Program-made: the position numbers and the translations under genes | DNA from: Acidisoma cellulosilyticum | GTDB taxonomy: Bacteria > Pseudomonadota > Alphaproteobacteria > Acetobacterales > Acetobacteraceae | Length of the DNA stretch: 64,000 bases | Direction of reading: 5' to 3' | Assembly (NCBI RefSeq): GCF_020621385.1 | Contig: NZ_JAESVA010000004.1 | Span: 482,691-546,690, forward strand | Notes under the pieces: generated by a model | Told to the model about the DNA's origin: nothing | Seen by the model: only the letters and a program-made list of their open reading frames with translations | Database searches by the model: none | Shown: piece by piece, positions 1 through 8,677 of the stretch | Position numbering within the stretch: the stretch's first letter is position 1 | Layout: every line of letters starts with the position of its first letter

Positions 1-1
1 G

Positions 2-40
2 CTATGCCGTGGCGGCACCATCATTCCCAACCCCGCCTGA
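2..40 (+). CDS. possible C-terminal tail of an upstream gene cut by the window edge
   Basis: Frame 2 is open from the window edge to a TGA at 38-40 and reads as a short tail ending in GGTIIPNPA. Frame 3 is also open, to a TAA at about 84, so the choice of frame is weak. The product cannot be named from a dozen residues. A gene here would sit about 58 bases upstream of the first binding-protein gene; it could be the missing ATPase of that importer, but nothing visible shows this. Confidence 0.2.
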   Translation, partial: LCRGGTIIPNPA

Positions 41-97
41 CGTCAAGCGCCCGCAAAGAGGCGCCCGAACGCAATAACAATTGAGAGGAGGAAGCCC

Positions 98-1324
98 ATG
101 TCTCGCCTGAAATGCCTCAGCGCTGGTCTTGTCTGCGCGGTCGCCTTGGGTCTCACTGGTGCCCCCCGCGCGGACGCCGCGCATATCACGCTCAATGTCT
201 GGACCATCGATCTGGAGAGCCAGTATATGTTCCCGCTGGCAAAGCAATTCGAGGCGCTGCATCCGGATATCACCGTGCATGTCAAGCATGTGCAGTTTCA
301 GGACATCAATAACGATCTCGCTCGCGCCTCGATTACCGGTGACGTTCCCGATATCAGCTATATCGACAATCCCTATATCGATCTGTTCGGCTCACGGGGA
401 TTGCTGCTCGATCTGGCACCGATGATCGCGCAGTCGAAGATGATCGATCTTTCGAAATTCTACCCCGGACCGCTCGCTGCCGTGAAATATGGCGACAAGA
501 TCTACGGCATTCCGCGCGGCGCCAATACTTTGGCACTCTACTACAATGCCGACAAGTTCAAGGCGGCGGGGCTGGATCCCAACAAGCCGCCGCGGACCTG
601 GGCCGAGCTTTACGCCGATGCCAAGACGCTGACCGATCCTGCCAAGCATGTCTATGGTCTCGCTTTCTCGGCAGTCGCGTCGGAGGAAGGGACCTTCCAA
701 TTCCTGCCTTGGATTCAAATGGCAGGCGGCGACTATAACCGATTGAATACGCCGAATGACGTGGAAGCGCTGCAATTCTGGCAGAAGCTGATCGACGAGA
801 AGCTTGCTTCCCCGGATACGCTGGTGCGCAGTCAATATGATTCGACCGCCACCTTCAATGCCGGCGACGCCGCCATGGCGATTTCCGGACCCTGGGAATT
901 GCCGCGCATGGCAAAGGACGCGAAGTTTGACTACCGCGTGGCGCTGCTGCCCACCATGACGGCCGGCAGTGCGCATGTCTCGGCCCTCGGCGAAGGGGAT
1001 AACGTCATCCTTGCGAAATCGCAGCACCCGAAAGAGGCGTTCGAGCTGCTGGAATTCCTCAATAGCAAGATGCCGAGCGTCTGGAACGATTGGGGCTTTC
1101 TGCCGGTGGAGCAGGTGACGGTCGATCATCCGAACTGGCCGGCGGATTATGCGCTGTTCCTGCAGGCCTTGCAGACGGCGCGCGTGCGTGGGCCAAGCCC
1201 GCATTGGGCCGACATCTCGCAGGCGATCCAGACGGCGGTCCAGGCCGCGCTCACCCATCAGGCGACGGCGGCCCAGGCATTGGCGACCGCGCAGCAATCG
1301 GTCGATGCGACGGTCAACCAATAG
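98..1324 (+). CDS. carbohydrate ABC transporter substrate-binding protein (CUT1, family 1)
   Basis: This is a periplasmic binding protein that captures a sugar or glycoside for the two permeases directly downstream. The 408-residue product starts with a Sec signal peptide, a basic start followed by a hydrophobic core and an ADAA-type cleavage site near residue 28. The mature part has the extended sugar-binding (SBP_bac_1/8) layout, with the YGIPRG and LALYYNADKFKAAG region around residues 135-160. The ATG at 98 has a strong GAGGAGG ribosome site at about 85-91. The gene ends 10 bases before the first permease start, so the three form one operon. The substrate is not known; the neighbouring Gfo/Idh and ThuA-like genes suggest a glucoside or disaccharide (inference). 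Confidence 0.9.
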   Translation: MSRLKCLSAGLVCAVALGLTGAPRADAAHITLNVWTIDLESQYMFPLAKQFEALHPDITVHVKHVQFQDINNDLARASITGDVPDISYIDNPYIDLFGSRGLLLDLAPMIAQSKMIDLSKFYPGPLAAVKYGDKIYGIPRGANTLALYYNADKFKAAGLDPNKPPRTWAELYADAKTLTDPAKHVYGLAFSAVASEEGTFQFLPWIQMAGGDYNRLNTPNDVEALQFWQKLIDEKLASPDTLVRSQYDSTATFNAGDAAMAISGPWELPRMAKDAKFDYRVALLPTMTAGSAHVSALGEGDNVILAKSQHPKEAFELLEFLNSKMPSVWNDWGFLPVEQVTVDHPNWPADYALFLQALQTARVRGPSPHWADISQAIQTAVQAALTHQATAAQALATAQQSVDATVNQ

Positions 1325-1334
1325 GCGGGCTGTC

Positions 1335-2237
1335 ATGACCCGGATGATCGCACGCTTCAGGGATGGTTCGAGTTTTGACCTGACGCTGGTCGCGCTGGCA
1401 CTCGCCTATCTCTTCGTCTTCGCGGCGCTGCCGATGCTCTATACCGTCGTCATGTCGGTGCAGAAGATCGATATGTTCACGTTGGGCACGCTGGCGCGGC
1501 CCTTCGTTGGACTGCGCAATTATGCCCATGTGCTCGCCATGCCGGTGGCCTGGCGCGTGGCCACGAATACGGCGATCTTCGTCGTCCTCTCGGTTGTCCT
1601 TCAGCTCGTCATTGGCCTCGTGCTTGCCATCTATTTCCGTCAGGATTTCCCTGGGGCTTCGACGCTGCGCGGCCTTTTTCTCGCGGGATGGGTGATGCCG
1701 GCGCTGGTCGTCGGCGCCATCTGGCGCTGGCTGCTGGCGGGGGATTTTGGTGTCGTCAATTTCCTGCTGGGCTCACTCGGCCTCATCAAAGGGCATATCT
1801 TCTGGATCTCCGATCCGCATGTCGCGCTCTATTCGCTCATCATCGCCAATGTCTGGCTGGGCATTCCGTTCAACATGCTGCTGCTGTCCGTCGGGCTCGC
1901 GGCCATTCCGGCGGATGTCTATGAGGCGGCGTCCTTGGACGGCGCCAGTGCGATCCAGCGCTTCCTGTTTGTGACCCTGCCGATGATGCGGGCAACGCTC
2001 GGCGCCGTCCTCTCGCTCAGCATTATCTTCACCATGCAGCAATACGATCTCGTCGCGGCACTGACCCAGGGGGGACCGTCCAATGCCTCGAATGTCGCGC
2101 AATACTGGTCCTGGCAGCTGTCTTTCGAGACCTATGACATCGCGGGCGGCAGCGTCGTCGCCGTCGTCATGATCCTGGTCGTGATCCTGGTCGCCATCCT
2201 TTATGTCCGTTCGACAAGGCTGGAGCAGCAGGCGTGA
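1335..2237 (+). CDS. sugar ABC transporter permease (MalF/UgpA type)
   Basis: Inner-membrane permease, about 300 residues, with roughly six hydrophobic segments and the cytoplasmic EAA loop (YEAASLDGASAIQRF followed by LP) that docks on the ATPase. The reading frame is open upstream into the binding-protein gene. The ATG at 1335 gives a start MTRMIARFRDG that leads straight into the first membrane helix, so I chose it over the upstream in-frame start. It pairs with the permease that follows, whose GTG overlaps this stop by four bases. No ATPase is encoded with the pair. Confidence 0.9.
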   Translation: MTRMIARFRDGSSFDLTLVALALAYLFVFAALPMLYTVVMSVQKIDMFTLGTLARPFVGLRNYAHVLAMPVAWRVATNTAIFVVLSVVLQLVIGLVLAIYFRQDFPGASTLRGLFLAGWVMPALVVGAIWRWLLAGDFGVVNFLLGSLGLIKGHIFWISDPHVALYSLIIANVWLGIPFNMLLLSVGLAAIPADVYEAASLDGASAIQRFLFVTLPMMRATLGAVLSLSIIFTMQQYDLVAALTQGGPSNASNVAQYWSWQLSFETYDIAGGSVVAVVMILVVILVAILYVRSTRLEQQA

Positions 2238-3055
2238 GCAGGATGAAACGGTCGCTTCTGCTTGGCATCGGTCTGGTGATCACCGGACTCTATCTGTTTC
2301 CGCTCTATTGGATGTATGTGAGCGCCCTGAAATCGAGCCAGGATCTGTTTGCCTATCCGCCGCACTTCCTGCCGCATCATATCGTGTGGACTGTCGGTCA
2401 GGTTTTCGTCCAGCACGAAATGGCGACCTATCTCACCAATTCCTTCCTCATCGCCGGCGGTGTCACCGTCATCTGCGTCGTGCTGGGCACCGGCTGCGCG
2501 CGGGTCTTGGCGCGATACCGCAACCGCTGGGTGGATGTCGCACTCTTTGCCGTCCTGATGACGCAGGTGCTGCCGTCCTCCCTGATGGTGATGCCGCTTT
2601 TCGTGGGTTTCAGCGAGGCCGGGCTTCTGCGGACGCCGCGGCTGGCCGTTATTCTGGCGCAAGTCGCCAAGGTGCTGCCCTTCTATATCGTGCTGACACG
2701 CGCGAGCCTCAGCCAGATTCCGGCGGAGCTGGAGCTAGCCGCCATGGTGGACGGTGCGTCCCGCATCGGTGCTTTCTTTCGTATCATCCTGCCGCTTGCC
2801 CGCAACGGCATTCTGGTGACGGGAATACTCGTGTTCCTGCAAAGCTTCGGCGAATATGTCTATGCGCGCTCGATGATTTCGCAGGATGACTTGCAGACGG
2901 CGACCGTGGGCCTATCAGCCTTCCTTGGCCCGAATACCAGCGATTGGAACGGCATGATGACCTATTCGGCGATCTACGTCACACCGATCCTCATCGTCTT
3001 TGTGCTGTTGCAGCGCAGAATCGTCAGCGGGCTGACGGCCGGTGCGCTGAAATGA
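2234..3055 (+). CDS. sugar ABC transporter permease (MalG/UgpE type)
   Basis: Second inner-membrane half of the importer, 273 residues, with about six membrane segments and an EAA-type loop (LELAAMVDGASRIGAF, then LP). The GTG start overlaps the TGA of the preceding permease (GTGA), which indicates translational coupling; an ATG at 2243 is a possible alternative. It completes the binding protein-permease-permease set of a CUT1 importer. The ATPase must come from elsewhere, since none lies between this gene and the metabolic genes that follow. Confidence 0.9.
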   Translation: MSRMKRSLLLGIGLVITGLYLFPLYWMYVSALKSSQDLFAYPPHFLPHHIVWTVGQVFVQHEMATYLTNSFLIAGGVTVICVVLGTGCARVLARYRNRWVDVALFAVLMTQVLPSSLMVMPLFVGFSEAGLLRTPRLAVILAQVAKVLPFYIVLTRASLSQIPAELELAAMVDGASRIGAFFRIILPLARNGILVTGILVFLQSFGEYVYARSMISQDDLQTATVGLSAFLGPNTSDWNGMMTYSAIYVTPILIVFVLLQRRIVSGLTAGALK

Positions 3056-3139
3056 TCTCGCATATCAGGATGACGGTGCTAGTCTGGAATGGGTTCAAAA
3101 ATTGACCGGCAGCCAGCTGGCGGAATGAGGAGCAAACGT

Positions 3140-4198
3140 ATGACGCTGCGCACGATCAAGGGACCGGCGATTTTCCTTGCCCAATTCGCGAGTGATACAG
3201 CCCCCTATCATTCTCTGAAGGACATCGCGCATTGGGCTGCGGATCTCGGCTATAAGGGCGTGCAGATCCCGTCCTGGGACGCGAGGCTGTTTGATCTTGC
3301 GCGCGCCGCCGACAGCAAGACCTATTGTGATGAGGTGAAGGGCATTCTGGCGCAATCCGGCGTCGAACTTACGGAACTGTCGACACATCTGCAGGGCCAG
3401 CTGGTTGCGGTTCACCCTGCCTATGATCATGCTTTTGACGGTTTCGCGCCGGTGGCGCTGCACGGCAATCCGACAGCACGGCAGGCCTGGGCCGTGGATC
3501 AGCTGAAGCTCGCCGCCCGCGCGTCTCGCAATCTTGGTCTCACCGCCCATGCCACCTTTTCAGGCGGGTTGGCCTGGCCCTTTCTCTATCCCTGGCCGCA
3601 GCGTCCAGCCGGCCTAATCGAGACCGCCTTCGATGAACTCGCCCGCCGTTGGCATCCGATTCTCGATGCCTTCGACGAGGCCGGGGTCGATCTTTGCTAC
3701 GAAATCCATCCCGGCGAGGATCTGCATGACGGCGTGACCTATGAGATGTTTCTGGAACGCGTCGGCAATCATCCGCGTGCCAATCTGCTGTATGATCCCA
3801 GCCATTTCGTGCTGCAGCAGCTCGATTATCTCGATTACATCGATATCTATCACGAGCGTATCCGCATGTTTCACGTCAAGGATGCGGAGTTCAACCCGAC
3901 CGGTCGCCAGGGCGTTTATTCCGGTTTCCAGCCCTGGGTGCAGCGGGCCGGGCGATTCCGTTCGCTCGGCGACGGGCAGGTCGATTTCGGGGGAATCTTC
4001 TCCAAACTCTCGCAATACGGGTTCGATGGCTGGGCCGTGCTGGAATGGGAATGCTGCATCAAGGACAGCGAACAAGGGGCGGCGGAAGGCGCACCTTTCA
4101 TCGCGAACCATATCATCCAAGTGGCTTCGCGCGCCTTCGATGATTTCGCGGCGAGCGGTGTGGATCAAGCGATGAATTATCGCATCCTCGGCCTCTGA
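3140..4198 (+). CDS. sugar phosphate isomerase/epimerase-like TIM barrel (AP-endonuclease 2 family)
   Basis: A 352-residue TIM-barrel protein of the xylose isomerase-like/IolE superfamily, whose members isomerise, epimerise, dehydrate or eliminate on sugars and keto-sugars with a divalent metal. Candidate metal ligands are the Glu in CYEIHPGE, the Asp and His in YDPSHF, the His in FHVKDAE, and the Glu in VLEWEC near the C-terminus. The frame is open from 3089, but the ATG at 3140 has a GAGGAG ribosome site eight bases upstream and gives the usual N-terminus. It sits 84 bases after the importer genes and 29 before a Gfo/Idh dehydrogenase. Homologues next to Gfo/Idh genes often act on 3-keto sugars. 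The exact reaction cannot be read from sequence. Confidence 0.85.
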   Translation: MTLRTIKGPAIFLAQFASDTAPYHSLKDIAHWAADLGYKGVQIPSWDARLFDLARAADSKTYCDEVKGILAQSGVELTELSTHLQGQLVAVHPAYDHAFDGFAPVALHGNPTARQAWAVDQLKLAARASRNLGLTAHATFSGGLAWPFLYPWPQRPAGLIETAFDELARRWHPILDAFDEAGVDLCYEIHPGEDLHDGVTYEMFLERVGNHPRANLLYDPSHFVLQQLDYLDYIDIYHERIRMFHVKDAEFNPTGRQGVYSGFQPWVQRAGRFRSLGDGQVDFGGIFSKLSQYGFDGWAVLEWECCIKDSEQGAAEGAPFIANHIIQVASRAFDDFAASGVDQAMNYRILGL

Positions 4199-4227
4199 CC
4201 ATCCCGCCCCATTCAAGGAAACAGATC

Positions 4228-5400
4228 ATGCCGGATTCCAATCCCGCATCGCATAAGCGCATTCGCCTTGGTATGGTGGGCGGCGGCCAGGGCGCCTTTA
4301 TCGGCGCCGTTCACCGCATGGCGGCGCGTCTCGACGACCAGTTCACCCTGGTCGCCGGCGCCTTGTCCTCCGACCCTGCGCGCACCGCGCTCTCCGCCGC
4401 CGAACTCGGCATCGCCCCCGATCGCGCTTATGCTAATTTCGAGGCCATGGCGGCAGCGGAGGCAGCCCGGCCGGACGGGATCGAAGCGGTTGCGATCGTC
4501 ACCCCGAACCATCTTCACGTGGCGCCGGCCATGGCCTTCCTGAAGGCGGGCATCCATGTCATCTGCGACAAGCCGCTGGCTTTGAACCTGGAGGAAGCGC
4601 AGTCGCTCGCCGCGGTTGCACGCACCAGCAAGAAGCTTTTCATCCTCACGCATAATTATACCGGCCATCCCATGGTGCGGCAGGCGCGGTCCATGGTCGC
4701 GCAGGGCCTGTTGGGCGATATCCGTGTCGTCAATGCGGAATATGTGCAGGACTGGCTGACCCAGAATATCGAAGCCTCGGGCCAGAAGCAGGCGGATTGG
4801 CGGACCGATCCGGCGCGGTCCGGCGCCGGCGGCGCGGTGGGCGATATCGGCACCCATGCCTTCAACCTGCTGTGCTTTGTCACTGGTTTGCAGCCGCAAT
4901 CGCTCTGCGCGGAACTCAGCCGTTTCGTCCCCGGGCGTCGGCTGGATGACGATGTGCAGATCCTGCTGCGGTTCGAGGGCGGCGCGCGGGGCATGCTATG
5001 GGCGAGCCAGGTCGCCCCCGGCAATGAGAATGCGCTGCGTCTGCGGGTCTATGGCAGCAAGGGCGGGCTGGAATGGTCGCAGGAGGAGCCGAACCATCTG
5101 TGGTTCACGCCCTTTGGGGAGCCCAAGCGTCTGCTGACCCGTGCCGGCGCCGGGGCTGGGCCAGACGCCGCGCGGGTCTCTCGCATCCCTGCCGGCCACC
5201 CGGAAGGCTATCTTGAGGCTTTCGCGACGATCTATGCGGAAGCGGCAAAGGCTATCCGCGCGGCGGAGCGTGGAGAAGCCAAGCCCGACGACGTTCTGTA
5301 TCCGACCATCGAGGACGGGCTTGCGGGCATGCGGTTCATCACGGCTGCGGTTGCGTCATCCGCAGCCGGCGGCGTCTGGCAGCCTTTCCCCGAGGTTTGA
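4228..5400 (+). CDS. Gfo/Idh/MocA family oxidoreductase
   Basis: NAD(P)-dependent sugar or polyol dehydrogenase of 390 residues. The N-terminal Rossmann fold shows GMVGGGQGAFIG near residue 15. The family's conserved EKP motif appears as CDKPLAL near residue 113, an Asp replacing the usual Glu while the catalytic Lys is kept. A second conserved motif, DIGTHAFNLLCFVTG, carries the catalytic His near residue 211. A ribosome site (AAGGAAA) precedes the ATG. It is the last plus-strand gene of the first importer operon, so it probably oxidises the imported sugar or reduces its keto derivative. It ends eight bases before a 106-bp stem-loop repeat. Confidence 0.88.
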   Translation: MPDSNPASHKRIRLGMVGGGQGAFIGAVHRMAARLDDQFTLVAGALSSDPARTALSAAELGIAPDRAYANFEAMAAAEAARPDGIEAVAIVTPNHLHVAPAMAFLKAGIHVICDKPLALNLEEAQSLAAVARTSKKLFILTHNYTGHPMVRQARSMVAQGLLGDIRVVNAEYVQDWLTQNIEASGQKQADWRTDPARSGAGGAVGDIGTHAFNLLCFVTGLQPQSLCAELSRFVPGRRLDDDVQILLRFEGGARGMLWASQVAPGNENALRLRVYGSKGGLEWSQEEPNHLWFTPFGEPKRLLTRAGAGAGPDAARVSRIPAGHPEGYLEAFATIYAEAAKAIRAAERGEAKPDDVLYPTIEDGLAGMRFITAAVASSAAGGVWQPFPEV

Positions 5401-5408
5401 CCTCTCCT

Positions 5409-5514
5409 TAGAGCAGATCACAGTCAGATGGAATCATCTGCCTGTGTGAAGATGCTCGCAAAAACAATAATCTACAGCGGTATCTGCGAGCGCAAGCGAG
5501 CAGGAAACGCTCTA
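5409..5514. repeat. dispersed 106-bp stem-loop repeat, copy 1
   Basis: This copy and the one at 42972-43077 have the same length and differ at about a dozen positions. The element opens with TAGAGC and closes with the inverted GCTCTA. It contains a hairpin, CACAGTCAGATG-gaat-CATCTGCCTGTG, with one mismatch. A GCTCGC/GCGAGC inverted pair lies in the second half. It fills the gap between two convergent genes. The final CTA at 5512-5514 supplies the TAG stop codon of the ThuA-like gene on the minus strand. Confidence 0.85.
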
Positions 5515-6159
5515 GTCGCGCGCGGCCCATAGCATGCCGCGCCGCAGGATTTCGCGCATCTCCGGATGCGTGAATTCTGCTGCCACATGGCCGAGCGCGG
5601 AATAGAACACACGCCCCGCGCCGTGCCGGCGCTTCCAAACGACCGGCATGACCGTGCCATCGATCCAGGATGCGTGATCACCGGTGAAGCGGGTGGTGGC
5701 AAGCACTTCGTTCGATGGATCGACATGCATGTAATACTGCTCCGAGCGATAGGCGAAGCTTGATGGCAGGCCTTGCATGATCGGGTCCTCGGGCTTCGTG
5801 ATCTCGACCGTATAATCGATGATATTGCCGGGATGGGCGACCCATTGGCCACCGACCATGAACTGGTATTCGACCGCCTCACGGAAGGCATCGGCCATGC
5901 CGCCATGAAAACCGGCGAGGCCGGCGCCGCCCTGTACGGCGCGCGTCAGATTGTCCAATTCCTCCTTCTCGATTTTCGACATGGTGAAGATCGGCACGAT
6001 GAGGGAGAGTTCCGCGATGGACGGGTCGGCGAAAGCCTCCGTCGTATTCTCAAGATAGGTCTTGAAGCCGGCCTCCTGCAGCAGATCCGCGACAACGGCA
6101 GCGCATTGCTCGGGCTCGTGCCCGGCCCAGCCGCCCCAGACGATCAAGGCTTCCCGCAT
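5512..6159 (-). CDS. ThuA-like protein (trehalose-utilisation/class I glutamine amidotransferase-like fold)
   Basis: A 215-residue ThuA-domain protein. The family has a glutamine-amidotransferase-like fold and, in rhizobia, works with a Gfo/Idh partner (ThuB) in oxidative use of trehalose and related disaccharides. The start IVWGGWAGHEPEQC and the AGFHGGMADAF turn near residue 82 are typical. The frame runs further upstream, but the ATG at 6159 follows the stop of the upstream dehydrogenase by 14 bases and gives the family's N-terminus. It is the last gene of the minus-strand trio ROK regulator, Gfo/Idh, ThuA. Its TAG stop is formed by the end of the repeat at 5409-5514, so the native C-terminus may have been altered by insertion of that repeat. 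Confidence 0.82.
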   Translation of the reverse strand: MREALIVWGGWAGHEPEQCAAVVADLLQEAGFKTYLENTTEAFADPSIAELSLIVPIFTMSKIEKEELDNLTRAVQGGAGLAGFHGGMADAFREAVEYQFMVGGQWVAHPGNIIDYTVEITKPEDPIMQGLPSSFAYRSEQYYMHVDPSNEVLATTRFTGDHASWIDGTVMPVVWKRRHGAGRVFYSALGHVAAEFTHPEMREILRRGMLWAARD

Positions 6160-6173
6160 TGTCTTTTTCCTTG

Positions 6174-7259
6174 TCAAATACCGTGGGTCGGCATGGGCGC
6201 CGGCCGTTCGACCGTGCTGGCGATGGTGACGAATTGCCCGCTGGCGGAGGAGCGCTCGAACGCTTCCATCACCTCCAGCACGTGATAGGCCATGGCACCG
6301 CTGGCGCGGTGCGGCCGGTCTTCCAGAATGGCTTGGGCCATGTCGGCGACGCCGAGGATGCGGTAATTGCCATCGCCATAGGCGTGACGGGTCTCGACCG
6401 CCGTCCAATCGCCGCCGGTACTGGCCAGTTCGATCTCACCGCCGAAATGGTTCGGATCAGGGATGATCATGCTCCCCTCGGTGCCGTAAAGTTCCAGCGG
6501 CAGATGCTTATGCTTCGGCACGTCGAAGCTCATGGCGATGGAGATGACGGCGCCCGAGACGAAATGCAGCGTGCCGGCGACATGGGTTGGGACTTCAACC
6601 GCAATAGACTGTCCGGCCAGCGGTTCGCTGGTAATTACGCGGCTGTCGCGCATCATGGTGGTAACGCCTGCGACACGGGCGACCGGGCCCAAAAGATTGA
6701 CCAGGCTTGTGATGTAATAGGGGCCCATGTCGAGCATCGGGCCGCCGCCGGACTGGTAATAGAAGGCCGGCGCCGGGTGCCAGCGCTCGTGCCCTGGGCA
6801 TAGGAAGAAGGCCGTGCCGCCCACCGGCCGGCCGATCGCACCTTCATCCAGCAGGGCGCGGCAGGTTTGCTGGCCGCCGCCCAGAAAGGTATCCGGCGCA
6901 CAGCCCAGCCGCCGACCTGCGTTTTCTGCCGCGTCAAGCAGGCGCTTCGCTTCTTCAGTTGTCACACCGAGCGGTTTCTCCGAATAGACATGCTTGCCCG
7001 CGGCCAGCACGCGCAGTCCGACGTCGACATGCACAAGGGGAATGGTGAGATTGATGACGATGTCGATGCTAGGATCAGCCAGCATCGCCTCGACCGTCAT
7101 TGCGGGGACATCGAATTCCGCGCTGCGCGCTTCTGCCGCCGCGCTATTCACATCGGCGAGGCCGCGTAAGGCCAGCACCGGAAAATTGCCGGCGGCCTTG
7201 AGATAGGCTGCGCTGATCGTGCCGCAGCCTATAATTCCGATACCGAGTTGCTTCGTCAT
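6174..7259 (-). CDS. Gfo/Idh/MocA family oxidoreductase (ThuB-like position)
   Basis: A 361-residue NAD(P)-dependent dehydrogenase. It has an N-terminal GIIGCGTIS dinucleotide fold, the conserved EKP motif in HVYSEKPLGV near residue 96, and LDMGPYYITSLVNLLGP, where the usual catalytic His of the third motif is replaced by Tyr-Tyr. The ATG at 7259 has a GGGAGGA ribosome site about 11 bases upstream; the frame extends further into the regulator gene. It lies between the ROK regulator and the ThuA-like gene with gaps of 32 and 14 bases, so the three are one operon. The pairing resembles ThuB-ThuA, in which the dehydrogenase forms or consumes a 3-keto sugar (family knowledge; role here inferred). 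Confidence 0.85.
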   Translation of the reverse strand: MTKQLGIGIIGCGTISAAYLKAAGNFPVLALRGLADVNSAAAEARSAEFDVPAMTVEAMLADPSIDIVINLTIPLVHVDVGLRVLAAGKHVYSEKPLGVTTEEAKRLLDAAENAGRRLGCAPDTFLGGGQQTCRALLDEGAIGRPVGGTAFFLCPGHERWHPAPAFYYQSGGGPMLDMGPYYITSLVNLLGPVARVAGVTTMMRDSRVITSEPLAGQSIAVEVPTHVAGTLHFVSGAVISIAMSFDVPKHKHLPLELYGTEGSMIIPDPNHFGGEIELASTGGDWTAVETRHAYGDGNYRILGVADMAQAILEDRPHRASGAMAYHVLEVMEAFERSSASGQFVTIASTVERPAPMPTHGI

Positions 7260-7291
7260 TTTTTTCTTTTGTCCTCCCTTAAGCGCCGCTG

Positions 7292-8509
7292 TCAGCCTGT
7301 GCGCGCGGGTCCCGTCGTGTTCCAAGGTGCGCCGTAGAGCTCACGCAAGGTGAGCGCCGCCGCGCCGCGTGCCCAGGAATCCTCGCTCCAACGATGGACG
7401 ACGAGGTCCGGAACCGGCGCGTAGCTGACCGGCAGATGGGCGCGGAAGCGTTCGCTCAGGCTTTCCAGCAGAACGTCGCCGCTGCTGACGGCTTCTCCCG
7501 CCAGCACCACCATGCGTGGCGCGAACAGCAGCACGAGATTGGCGATGGCGAAGCCGAGTGCGGCACCGGCTTCCCGCAAAATTCCGATGATCTTCGGGTC
7601 CCCGGCATCCGCCGCAGCGCGCAAGGTCGCGATGCCGCGCCCCGCGCGAAAGGCCGCGCGCTGCTGCGGCCCGTCCAGAATCGCTTCCGCGCGGCGCAGA
7701 ATGGCGGCGGCGGAGGCGATATCCCGCAGGCAGGCCGGCGTTTCGGAATTCAGTTGCAGGCTATCCAGATCCGGCCCCAGGCCATTGGCGCCGCGATACA
7801 GCTCCCCGCGCACCATGACACCAAGGCCGAGCGTATGTTCAATGCTGACGACCAGGAAATCCTCCAGCCCGCGCGCTTCCCCGAACCAGCTTTCGGCCAT
7901 GGTGATGAGGTTGATGTCGCTTTCGATGACGGTCGCGATGCCGAGGCGTTCTTGAAGATGACCGGCCAGCGGAAGGTTGGATTCCGAAAAAATCGGGCTG
8001 GACTGGCAGATGCCGGTTGCGCGGTCCACCCGGCCGGGCAGGCCGACGCAGAGGCCAGCGATTTTCTCGATCGGCAGGCCGGCATCAGCGATGCAGCGCT
8101 GCACGCCGTCTTCGATAAGATCTGCAATGACCGAGACCGGCTGGCGGCTGATGCGGATGGGCAAGGTCAGGCTCGCCAAGGTCTCAGCGCAGAAATCGGT
8201 GGTCGCGACCGTGATATGGTCGGGGGTGAGCTTGGCGCCGACGACATAAGCGGCATGGGGGTTCAGCTCCAGCAGCACCCGCGGGCGGCCACGGGCCATA
8301 TCGGTCATTGGCTCGCGCAGGGTGCCGAGCGCGCGGGGGACTACCAGCCCGTCGTCGAGCAATGCGGCGGTAATGGCGGAAACGGTGGTCGGACTAAGCT
8401 GGGTGAGGTCTGAAATCTCGACCCGCGCGATAGGGCCCGCGCGGCGGATGGCATCCATCACATGGAAGCGGTTGATGGCCCGCATCAGTTCGGGATCGGC
8501 GGTTTTCAT
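7292..8509 (-). CDS. ROK-family transcriptional regulator (NagC/XylR type)
   Basis: A 405-residue sugar-responsive repressor-like protein. Residues 8-60 form a winged helix (AINRFHVMDAIRR, then LSPTTVSAITAALLDDGL). Residues 80-390 form the ROK sugar-kinase fold, with VGAKLTPDHI and CVGLPGRVDR. The usual zinc-binding CxCGxxGCxE motif is not present: after LYRGANGLGPDL the chain runs DSLQLNSETPACLRDIA, so the Cys cluster is reduced to one Cys. It is transcribed divergently from the second importer and heads the Gfo/Idh-ThuA operon, so it most likely controls both through the 168-base gap. Confidence 0.88.
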   Translation of the reverse strand: MKTADPELMRAINRFHVMDAIRRAGPIARVEISDLTQLSPTTVSAITAALLDDGLVVPRALGTLREPMTDMARGRPRVLLELNPHAAYVVGAKLTPDHITVATTDFCAETLASLTLPIRISRQPVSVIADLIEDGVQRCIADAGLPIEKIAGLCVGLPGRVDRATGICQSSPIFSESNLPLAGHLQERLGIATVIESDINLITMAESWFGEARGLEDFLVVSIEHTLGLGVMVRGELYRGANGLGPDLDSLQLNSETPACLRDIASAAAILRRAEAILDGPQQRAAFRAGRGIATLRAAADAGDPKIIGILREAGAALGFAIANLVLLFAPRMVVLAGEAVSSGDVLLESLSERFRAHLPVSYAPVPDLVVHRWSEDSWARGAAALTLRELYGAPWNTTGPARTG

Positions 8510-8677
8510 CGTGGTCCGGATTAAGTCCCGCGAATGGCTTAGCTGTCAACGTGCCATTTCGTGATTTGATCGAGGCGTTTACGCATTGCACTTGACAGTT
8601 TTGCGGAAGGCGGGTCAGAATTAATACGCGTCACAAAAAAATAGCGCGATCATCGCGCAGATTGCCGGGGAAATGTC
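8510..8677. promoter_or_regulatory. divergent promoter region between ROK regulator and second sugar importer
   Basis: On the plus strand TTGACA at 8592-8597 is followed 18 bases later by CAGAAT (8616-8621), a good sigma-70-like pair about 57 bases before the binding-protein start. On the minus strand a second perfect TTGACA (8549-8544) reads towards the ROK gene with a weaker TTAA-type -10 about 17-19 bases on. The two -35 elements with their flanking G make an inverted pair CTGTCAA/TTGACAG 42 bases apart. Control by the adjacent ROK protein is an inference. Confidence 0.55.
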
